Source of the DNA: Gymnorhina tibicen | Taxonomy: Eukaryota; Chordata; Aves; Passeriformes; Artamidae | DNA: 64,000 nucleotides | Reading direction: 5' to 3' | NCBI GenBank assembly: GCA_013399875.1 | Contig: VXAZ01008277.1 | Span: forward strand, 186,001 to 250,000 | Shown: piece after piece, positions 46,451-64,000 of the stretch | How positions within the stretch are numbered: the stretch's first letter is position 1 | How the letters are laid out: each line of letters opens with the position of its first letter | Position numbers and translations under genes: made by a program | Notes under the pieces: generated by a model | What the model was told of the DNA's origin: nothing | Databases searched by the model: none | The model's input: the letters and a program-made list of their open reading frames with translations, nothing else

Positions 46451-49428
46451 CTCCTGAACTTGCTGGACATAATTTGAGAGAGAAACTGCAGGAGAAACTA
46501 TTGAAACAGTGATACCAGTATCTGTTGAGTTTTGTGCAAATTTGTGACTGTTCCCACTGAGGGAAAAGCAGGGATGTTGCAGGCTCTGGCTTGGCATCAG
46601 CTGCTGGCCTGGTGCCTGCCCTGCCTCCTGCCCAGCCAAATGCCACGGGCAGGATACATGAGGGACAGCCAGGCGAAGGAGGGTGGGTATTTAGGGACAC
46701 AGACGTGTGTGGAGAAAGCAAAGGGCTTGTGAGGCAAGAAGGTCTCTGAGAGGCGGAAAGGATCTGGGGTATTGCAGAGGAGGAACTATAAAAATCAGGG
46801 ATTATCGTGGCGTGGGTGGATGTTGGGATGCAGAGCCACGGAGGGGCAGGGATGCAGAGCAGTCTCCAGCTGCCATGGCCGTGTTTTCCTCCTTCTGCAG
46901 GGAGAAGCAGGAGGAGGAGGGGAAGGAAATCTTGAATAGCTGTCACCTTTCTCTTCCCTCTTCATTGCAGCCACAGTGCGGTGAAATACTTTGTTTCTGG
47001 AGAAATTTAACTTCCACTTCCCTGCCAGCTTTAAGGATTTCTTAAAATTAAGTTATCTGAACATGGCTGTAAGTGTCTAGCACTGGGTACCTGTGTAGAA
47101 ATATTTTTACGTGATGGTCTTATTTTTGCCCTGAGGCCTGTAAGATGTGATCCCATCCTAGTCCTAGTAAAAGTGCTCATAAAAAGGAAGGTTGCTAAAC
47201 CTCTAAATAAACTTTTCAACAGTTCTGCCATTGATGAGTGACAAAATAATTTGTAAGGAGAAGGTTCTTTTTCTCTGTTAATGTCCAATTATAAATTCAG
47301 CCTCGGATGGGAATAGACAGGTATTTGGGGATGTGGATAATAAACTGCTCAATAGATCTCTCTGGATCAAAGCAAGCTCTGCTGTGACATCTTACTGCTA
47401 TTCCACTGTGATTTTTTTAGTATTTTAAAAATAACAATATATCAAAGCATGAGGAATCCTGAGGCTGTGATTGCCAGGGCATCCCACAGCGTGAGGAGCC
47501 AGCAGCACTAGCACACAGCAGTCACCCAATTTGGGGAGCTGGGGCAGCACCCACCAGGGGAGACCTGGGGAGGTCTGTGGATGCTCTGACCACACTCCCA
47601 GGTGCCTGAGAGTCCCCTCCTCTGCTGGGGCAGCTGCATCTCCTCAGTAACCTCTCCTCAAACAGCCAAGAACGTGACAAGTGCTGTAACTGCATTTGCA
47701 TTATCCACTTCTGGTGGCCGAGGCACGAACTGTTCAGCGTTTATTTATTTATTTTTCAACAGAGGATGGAGGCAAAATTTTGCGGTATGCTGCCATCTGC
47801 TGTGGGTTTCATGTGATGATGAGCATTTCAAATTAGTTTCTGGTAGAGATAAAGCTGCTTAGAGTAAAGGTGACCAAATAAATGACACATGGAGTTGTAT
47901 GAAAAAGGATCTAAAACTCCCTTCCACTTGACCCTCTATGCAAAATGTCCTTCAAACAGTGGGAAACCTGTAGGAAGGAATCATGATTTACTGGTGATTT
48001 TAAGTGCAAATTATTTCCTCTAAGTGCTTCATGCTGTGGTGCTTCAAGATATTCTTGTTCTTTTCCCTTCTCGTTTTTCCCTCCCTCCCTTCCTTCCCTC
48101 TCTCACCTGAAAGCTCCAGGGGGACCATATTTACGGCTGGCAGCCTCAGAGCAGAGCTCTGGCGTGGGTGCCTCAGGCAAGGCCAGGCTCCTGTCTCAGC
48201 TGCCAGCCCTGTGCCTGCATTTACCTTGAGTAAATACTCTCCAGCATTAGGAGGTGGGGAAATCAATCATCTTTTTTCCTCTTGCCCATTGCATTTTACA
48301 ATTGCATTGCTCAGCTATCAAAGCTCTCTTCAGGGAAATGAATTGATGATGGAGTCAGTTTTCTTTTGATCAGGAAAAACTGGTCTGGTCATATTTTGCC
48401 AACCCAAAAGATTGGTGCATTTTTACCTCTCCCCTGCCAAAAATGATGCAAACTATTCAAAAACTTACTCATATACCTCGTGTCGATGCTGAGGCCACAA
48501 CCTGCTGTCCTCTACTGGGGCTGGAGCTCCACCAGCAAGAAAACGTGTGACAAAGGCAGCAAAACAAACTTGGAAGCCTCTGCTCATGTTAAATACATCA
48601 AAAGAGAGATTAAAGGCAATGATCAAGTGTGCTCTTTCAGTCCAGATAAGGAACACTTCCTTGTACCTTCCCTAAAGTCAAACACACCAAGTAAGCTCCT
48701 TTCTTACTGTGCTTTATGTAATCTGGGGCTCTTGGTGCCCACGGCTCTGATACTGCTTCTCACAGGGCTTCTTGTTGAAGGGAATAAATTTGCCCTGTAG
48801 ATCTTAAACCAGTGCTACACTCACGGAGATGCTGGAGTGTGTGCACCTCTCAGGGATCAAAACAGGCTGGAACCAGAACCAGCAGGATGTCCAGTGCAGC
48901 ACTTGGAATGCCAGTTTCCAACCTGTTTCGTTTGGGTATTGGAGACACTCCATAAAGCGAAGAGACGGATCTAATTTTTTTTAAGCCTGATGTACAGTTC
49001 TTAAATTTGCATTTACAGACTTACATGAATCTTGCCCTAAGAACAGAGCTGGGCAGATCCCCATCTCTGTGCTGGGATGTACCTGGTGCAGGATGCATTA
49101 AAAGCATGTCAAAAGCAAGTTAAATGCACGTCACCCCTCAGGAGGCACTTTGGCTTCCTCAAACACCAAGCCTAGGCTCTTGTTTTTATGCTTATCTTTG
49201 TCTCTTTACAGAAATTTCCTGTTTATTTGTACAACTCAAGTGAAAAAAAAAATGGATTTAGGATTGGCCAAAGGAGAGTTCATCCATGTGATGTTTCTCA
49301 GAGTGTCTGGCAAAACTGCATATTGAATAAAAGTCACTTGTGGTTCATCCAAACTTACCAGCTTTGTCTCAGTCTCCAGACTAAGCCATCACGGTGACAG
49401 GAACAGATGATGAATGGCAAAGCAATTT
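46451..49428. other. Intergenic DNA, nothing recognised
   Basis: It includes a pyrimidine-rich run near 48055-48105 and only chance open frames. No gene or RNA was identified. Confidence 0.5.
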
Positions 49429-49474
49429 TTCTTCACGTGCTGGACATTTCTCACCAAGTCCAGCACGTGAAGAA
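49429..49474. repeat. Perfect inverted repeat, 17-bp arms, 12-base loop, with paired CACGTG boxes
   Basis: The left arm is 49429-49445 (TTCTTCACGTGCTGGAC), the spacer 49446-49457 and the right arm 49458-49474, exactly complementary. Each arm carries an E-box CACGTG (49434-49439, 49464-49469). A few further pairs are possible outside an internal loop. The transcript would form a stable hairpin of about 46-56 nt. Confidence 0.95.
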
Positions 49475-50141
49475 CATTGGATTAATTTCCCGGGAGTCTG
49501 TGGTGTGTTGCTGCAGGGCTGTGCTACAGCAGGTTGTGTTTCTAAGGGGTGCTGTGGTTGTAATTTAACCCTGTGCCACACCAGTGATCTGCGTTCACAA
49601 ACCAGAGGCTGTTTCATCAGCCTCTTTAATAACGTGGCAAATATACACTCCCCTAATATAAAGGTCTTAAACACTCCCAAGGTGTTTACCATGAAACCCC
49701 TAATCAGGATTAGTTAAACCAGAGCTGCCTTCAGCCCCACCTGCTTTGGCAGCCCTCTGTACCTCCACATGTGGTGTAGAAAATTATTTTTGTTGAATAA
49801 AGAGAAGAAATCCCCAGGAAAAGGAAACGCTTGGTAGACTGCCTTAAAAACTCTTCAAAAAGTTATTTTTCTGTGTACCAGTTCACTCCAGCTGTAATTC
49901 TGAGTACCACTAAAGACCACCTCATCACTCCCGCCTCTCTGAATAAAACTCAGTGCCCGTGTCTGTACAAAACACCTCCCACAGCAAATGTCCTAAGCCT
50001 CCAGGTATCTTCACCTGGCTTAACTGAAAGAAATATGTTAATATTGTGATTATATTTATTTTAAAGCCTCAGGCATGAATGTTAATGGCATAAGGAGGGG
50101 GAGGAAAATCCAGCTTTAGAGAGTGACTCTTTTATATGGCA
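49475..50141. other. Intergenic DNA, nothing recognised
   Basis: No coding signal was seen between the hairpin and the next CR1 tail. Confidence 0.5.
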
Positions 50142-50210
50142 AGGGGGTTGGAGCTGGATGATATAAGGTCCCTCCCAACCCGAACCACTCCATGATTCTA
50201 TGATTCTATA
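50142..50210 (+). mobile_element. CR1 LINE 3' tail with terminal octamers
   Basis: GGGGGTTGGAGCTGGATGAT and GGTCCCTCCCAACCCGAACC are followed by ATGATTCTATGATTCTAT, the CR1 terminal microsatellite. Confidence 0.92.
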
Positions 50211-52213
50211 TCCTGCCTGTGCATAATTAAGACAGCACAGGAAGGGGTCTAACAGAAATCAGAAGGAAGACTGAAGGAAGATTTGCAGGCTCTCTGGGCT
50301 GGGTCTACCCATAAGTGACTGTCACTGATCTGGGGGTCAGTGTGGCTTCTGGTTGGGAAGATTTCAGTAGCTTTCCTCATTTTACACTGGATTTCTCTCT
50401 AATATAAAAGCAGACCACAATGGATACTTTTCATACAGTCTTTTTATGGAAACACAGGAGTGCAAAAGGAATTTTCAGGGGTCCTTTCAGAAATATGAAA
50501 TAACAACACCCTCAGCTCCAAGAGCAGCACCCTCATCTCCAGCCTGCTGATAATACTAATGCTGGGCTGTGAAACTGCCATGATAACAAGCAATGAACAT
50601 TAAAACTCCTCTGAAAATGTCTCAGCTGCACAAGGGTTCAGCATACTTTGTTGTAGTTCCGTCATGCTTCTGGCAGTTGAAATTAATTCCAGTTTCTGTG
50701 TCAGCTTTGCAATAGTGATTCCCTCGTCTTTTCAACAACGTGCAGGGTTGGGAAGTGCTGTTTCCATTGCACTGCAGTTTCTTCAGTCGGGGTGAAAGGT
50801 TCTGGTGCAGCATCCTGTGGTATCAAGGTTTGTATCCACAGAACAGTGTGGAGGTTGACAGCTCATGCGGGTTTGCTGTTTTCTCTCAAATTCGACCTGA
50901 TATGTCACAGAAAAAATTAAGTTCTGATTCTGCTGGCGCTTTCTTGCAGCAGTGGTGATGCAAATACTGGTTTAGAAGCATACAGTCTGCATCCAAAACC
51001 ACATCTCAAGTAGATCACCAGCACCTGATCAGATGATAACGTCAATTTTGGCTGATATTGGAAAGCTCCGACAATATTGTCCATTATTAAGCCCATGCCA
51101 CCCCTGGCAATCAATTCTAAAAGTGACAACTTTCACCCCGGGATTTTTACAAAGGGCAAGTGTCAAACAATCAGGCATTTTCCAGCCTAAAAATAGCTGA
51201 GACTGTTGTATTAAAATGGAAATCAGGAAACCACAGCAGCACTTCAGGTGTTTCGTCCTTTGTCTGGCTGGCATCAGTCCATCCACACACTGGTGTCACT
51301 AACAGGCACGAAGAGTGAGGGATCTGTATTGTCCCATCAGCAGAGAAAGGGAGGGAAAGCAGGGCATAAAGAAGCTCCTCTTCCATTTAAGTTCAATAAT
51401 CTCAGAATTTTTCCAGTCAAGTTACAACCTGTTGGTCATTTCAGAGCTATTTACTGCAGGAAAACACCTAAGAATTCGATTTTTAGGAGCTTTGTTCGCA
51501 GCGACATGATAATATATTTGACTTCAGAGATTATTTTTTCTAACAGTTGAATGTACTTGTCAAAAGTGCTGACTTCCTGCTTCCTCCTTGCTTTATGGAT
51601 CCAAAGGAAGCTGCTGGTGCCTATGCAACAGAGCATGGACCTCTTGTGGACCTATTTGAATACTTTCAGGAAAAAAGGTATTTTTGTGGTCTGGTTCTTG
51701 GAGGGTAAGTACTAAAACAACCATGAGCAACCTGATCTAAAATTCTGGTCTTCTTCTGCAAAACTTTACCATGGCAGCATTCAGGGTTATCAGCCTTAGC
51801 TTTTTTGCTACGTGTAAAAATTGTAGCTGACAGTAAACACACATGTTCATCATCCAGCATTCATCTGCCTCTTCCGTGCCAATCAGGCTGAATGTGCAAC
51901 AGTTTGCATCAAGTACAGCTGCCAGGAACAAAAATAAATGGTGAAAGGTGTTCTGTGAAGGTCCAGAGCTCAGAGCAGGTGACCAGAAGAGTGGAATGGG
52001 TCCTTCTGCAGGGCTGGAGCGTGATGTGGGTTTTCGGGAGCCCAAAGCACGGCCACTCTCCTCAGGTCTGCAGTTCTCTCTGGGAAAAAAAACAGTTATA
52101 CATCTGTTGCAAATGCTGATGTTGCCACCCACTGAGCTCTGGAAGGGTTTTCCCGCTGACTTGGGTCATCAGGGGAACTGAGGGGCTGCTGGAGCCAGTC
52201 CTGCCAGCGGGAT
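50211..52213. other. Intergenic DNA, nothing recognised
   Basis: There is no gene-like signal on either strand. Confidence 0.5.
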
Positions 52214-52695
52214 CATAGAAACATGGAATGGCTCGGGTTGGAAGAGACCTTAAAGATCATCCTGTTCCACCCCCTGCCACGGGCAGGGACACCTTCTGCT
52301 TATCCCAGGTTGCTCCAAGCCCTGTCCAACCTGGCGTTGGACACTTCCAAGGATCTGGGAGCAGCCACAGCTTCTCTGGGCAACCTGTGCCAGGGTCTCA
52401 CCACCCTCATAGGGAATAATTTTTTCCTAACATCTGACCTAAATCTACTCTCTGTCAGTTTGAAGCCATTCCGCCTTGTCCTGTCACTCCAGGCTCTTGT
52501 AAAGTCTCTCTCCAGCTCTCTTGTAGGCTCTCTCAGGCACTGGAAGGCTGCAATTAGGTCACCCCAAAGCTTCTCTTCTCCAGTTTTATCTGGGCTATGC
52601 CCCAGTACAGCTCTGCCAGGCACAAGCCATTCCCTTGGCCCCACTTCCAAAGGGCACACTAATTCTAGTTTCTTTTGGTTTGCTTCAGAGTCCAT
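52214..52695 (-). mobile_element. CR1 LINE 3'-end copy, about 480 bp
   Basis: It begins CATAGAAACATGGAATGGCT CGGGTTGGAAGAGACC and passes through CCACGGGCAGGGACACCTTC, AACCTGTGCCAGGGTCTCAC and TTCTCTTCTCCAG, the ordered CR1 landmarks in - orientation. Confidence 0.94.
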
Positions 52696-53977
52696 TAAAA
52701 AGTGTCCATGTTTCCATGCTGCAGCTGAAAATCCTTTCTAAGGGGATAAACTGGAGAATTAATGTTTACATCTGAAGGATGTCCCTCTGAAAAATTCTAA
52801 TATCTTAGCATTTAGCTATACTATAAAGATTTTGTTGTTCTTTTTTCTCCCTTGTTCACTTTATAATGGAGATCTGTGATTTCACTTGATATGAGCTCTT
52901 TATCTGAAATGTTTGTATATGCAAATAAATCACAATGATATATATATTTGGGGGGGAAAATCAAGTAATATTACAGGTCTTAAAGATTCAGAAATATCCT
53001 GTTTTACTGTTTTCTTTAAGTGATAGATAGGCTTGTGATAGCACAAATCTTCATGTGCAATACAAGTTGTGAAAACAGTGTGTGTCACACAGTATCCAGA
53101 CGTGGGCCGAGCTGAAACTGCACACATCACCTTATTTTGGGCATTTGCTTGTCTGTGAATGTTTGATATTGGCAGTTTGGTTTGAGGAGGAAGTCTCACA
53201 TATTTCACAAATGAGATGGTGACAGGGGTGGTTCCATCACATGCCTGTATTTCTGGATTGCTCGTGCTGGAATGGCATCGTTGCTATCCATGAATTCCCT
53301 CATTCCAGCAAGCTGGCCGTTGGAACAGCAGCTCTGTCCGCGAGGACAAGGCTGGAGCAGAATGGGGTGCACGCCCTGGTGTTTAGGGTGGCTTTGCCAC
53401 AAAAACAGGAAAATTACAATTAAAAGCCTGTGTACAGCTCTCTACCTGTGTCTGCATGTCCAGAATCCTCCCAGGGCGCTGGGGGAGGGTTCACCTGCCT
53501 TGTGCTTGCCCTGTCTAATGCCACTGGAGGTGTCTTAGTGCACTTGGCACCACCTGAGCCTTCGGAGGGTATCTGAGACATCCCCATGGGGATGGATGCA
53601 GCCAGGCCGAGCTACAGATCCTTGCCTTCTGCAGAACACCTGTGACCCAGCAGGACAGCCTGAGATCTCTAAAATGTCTCTGGATGCCTCTGCTTAGGCA
53701 CTGGGGCCCTGCCTGGGAGCCCCACTGGAGCACAGTGCCTGTCTCTGCTCAGCTGACTGCACCCAGCACCTCTCTGGCAGCACTGGAGAGGGGCTGACAG
53801 CAGCAGAGCTGGTCTACAGGGAGTGGGCCACCCTTGGGTCAGGTGAAGGAGGCTGCAGTGTCCCCCCGCTTCCCTGTCTCTGCTCTCCTCTCCAAGTTCC
53901 CTCTGCAATTTCTTTGGCCCACTCAGCTTCCAGTCCCCAGACTTTTCTGTAGCAGCCTCACGGCTTCCAATCAAGTC
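52696..53977. other. Intergenic DNA, nothing recognised
   Basis: There is a short (TA) run near 52936-52948 followed by a G run. No coding signal was seen. Confidence 0.5.
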
Positions 53978-54485
53978 ACAGCATCACAGAATGTTAAGGG
54001 TTGCAAGGGACCTTCAAGATCAGCTCATCCCAACCTCTTCTGCCATGGGCAGGGACACCTCCCACTATCCCAGGCTGCTCCAGGCCTTATCCAGCCTTGG
54101 ACACTACCAGGGATGGGACATCCACAGCTTCCTTGGACAACCTGTGCCAGGGCCTCACCACCCTCACAGTAAAGAATTTCTTCCTACTGTCTAACCTAAA
54201 TTTCCCCTCTTTTGGTTTGTACCCATTACTCCTTGTCCTATCACTACAGTTCCTGAAAAAGAGTCCCTCTCCAGCTTCCCTGTAGCCCCTTCAGATACTG
54301 GAAGGTGCTGTGAGGTCTCGACACAACCCTTTCTTCTCCAGGCAGAGCAGCCACAACTTTCCCAGCCTGTCTTCATAGGGGAGGTGCTCCAGTCCTCTTA
54401 CCAACTTTGTGTCCCTTCTCTGGACTTGCTCCAACAGTCCCATGTCCTTCCTGTATTGGGGGCACCAGAACTCAGTTATAGTCCC
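53978..54485 (-). mobile_element. CR1 LINE 3'-end copy, about 500 bp
   Basis: It starts TCACAGAATGTTAAGGGTTG and continues with GGCAGGGACACCTCCCACTA, CCAGGCTGCTCCAGGCC, CCTGTGCCAGGGCCTCACCA and CTTCTCTGGACTTGCTCCAA, collinear with the copy at 52214. Confidence 0.94.
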
Positions 54486-54812
54486 CTATAATCTCTGTCC
54501 TTGGCCCCCATCTCCTGACTCAGCCCTTCCTCACCTCCCTGCTCCCTGCTCTGCCTCTAGTCCCCGTCCCCACTGACTCCCACCCGTATGGATGTGCTGT
54601 CCACTCCTCTCTACCCCTGTGGGGTGCTCCCAGCCCCTCACCAAACCCCTGCACCCTGCTCTGCCCTGGGACCTGCCCCGATCCCCAAACACCCCCTCGA
54701 ATTTCACGTGTTCATACGACACAGCTCAGCTCTGACAAACACGGGCTAAACCCCGTGTGGCACAGGAGGAGCAAAGTGACACCAGAGACAGAGGAACAGA
54801 GCAAACCCAGAC
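54486..54812 (-). other. Possible TMPRSS3 C-terminal extension or 3' UTR
   Basis: Read-through adds 28 residues ([13 protein letters not shown]...) before a stop at 54726. No match to the human tail RDLKT and no AATAAA on the - strand was seen before the CR1 copy at 54485. The sequence is C/T-rich on the + strand. Confidence 0.35.
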
Positions 54813-63332
<8,520 letters not shown>

Positions 63333-64000
63333 CTTTGAGATTCAGGACAAGAAAAGCCTCAGTGAGCTGTGGGGATGAACATCGGGCACACAACAGGCAC
63401 ACGACGGTGCCAAGGCATCGCTGGGGTGTCTGTGTTTTCTGGCTCGCTGAGCTTTTACTACTTGTCTTTTTCATCACTTGGATTCTTTGACAGAATTTTT
63501 TCTGTGCTTTTTTTTTTTCTTTTCTCCCCTCCCATTAAGGAAGGGAACTAAGCTACTCTGATCTAGGCCAGCCAGGGGAAAAATACCTTTGCTCAAGGGA
63601 ATGTCAGCTCTAATACAGGTGGAGGAGGCTGCCTGGCCCTCCAGTGAGCTCTAAGCAAGTCTTGCTGACTGCAGTGAGTTGGAGCTGCAGATGCTTTGCC
63701 CCAGGGAAACCCGTGGTCAGGGTAAGGGATGGAAGGTGGCTGGCACCTCCTGTGCCAGAGAGGTGGATGCACTCGTGCCCAGCTGCCCTAGACCTAGGCA
63801 CATCTGGGTGGTGTTTCCAGGGAGAAGGGAGGCTGTGCACATGGTCACTGCTGAACAGGGCTTTCCCACACATGCCCATGAGCCAGTGTTTTGGAATCAC
63901 AAAGGAAGACAGGAAAAGCAGAGGTATTGCCACAGGTTCAGTGTCTCAAGTCTCCACAGAAGCCTCAAGCCTCCCTGGGGAAAAAAACACTCCAAAGCTG
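63333..64000 (-). other. TMPRSS3 intron (partial)
   Basis: I looked for the cysteine-rich LDLRA exon on the - strand and did not find it. Only intron sequence with a pyrimidine run near 63505-63530 is visible. Confidence 0.7.

Noticed and set aside
46251..46946. 231-codon open frame on the - strand
   Set aside because: It runs into the solo LTR, has low-complexity Asn and Leu runs and no domain.

Overview
The window is nuclear DNA from a bird, most likely a songbird. It carries the 3' half of ABCG1 on the + strand, a complete TFF2 on the - strand and the 3' two-thirds of TMPRSS3 on the - strand. This is the vertebrate ABCG1 - trefoil factor - TMPRSS3 neighbourhood (human 21q22.3). Genes are split into small exons with GT/AG borders. 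The repeats are avian: many short CR1 LINE 3' ends in both orientations, one longer CR1 coding fragment and two solo LTRs of kinds common in passerines. No bacterial, organellar or CRISPR-like feature was seen. Three runs of N mark assembly gaps (3949-3996, 22402-22855, 57538-57566).

Layout. 1-1951 is an ABCG1 intron. 1952-10532 holds the last ten coding exons of ABCG1: the ABC signature, Walker B and H-loop, then the six-helix membrane domain, 470 codons plus stop, with every junction in frame. 10533 to about 17260 is 3' UTR and/or downstream DNA with three possible poly(A) signals and a CR1 ORF2 fossil. 17.3-26.1 kb is intergenic, with a 2.26-kb LTR (21638-23896) that contains a 31-bp minisatellite, plus CR1 tails. 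26.1-29.7 kb (-) is a four-exon TFF2 of 128 residues with a compact TATA/FOX/GATA promoter and an AATAAA signal. 29.8-54.7 kb is about 25 kb with no recognisable gene; it holds CR1 tails, a 536-bp LTR, two small minisatellites, a near-perfect hairpin, a CpG/GATA/AP-1 cluster and one orphan exon-like segment. 54.7-63.3 kb (-) holds eight TMPRSS3 exons (SRCR domain and trypsin-like protease). The transmembrane and LDL-receptor-A exons lie beyond the right edge.

The genes act separately. ABCG1 exports cellular sterol, TFF2 is a secreted mucosal repair peptide, and TMPRSS3 is a membrane-anchored serine protease needed for hearing in mammals. Their proximity is conserved synteny, not an operon. 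The main observations are that no second or third trefoil gene is visible where mammals have TFF3 and TFF1; that the avian TFF2 N-glycosylation sequon sits in a different loop; that the mammalian 12-residue ABCG1 insert cannot be made at its usual junction; and that there are several perfect palindromes and an LTR minisatellite with higher-order structure. I did not find a convincing undescribed system.
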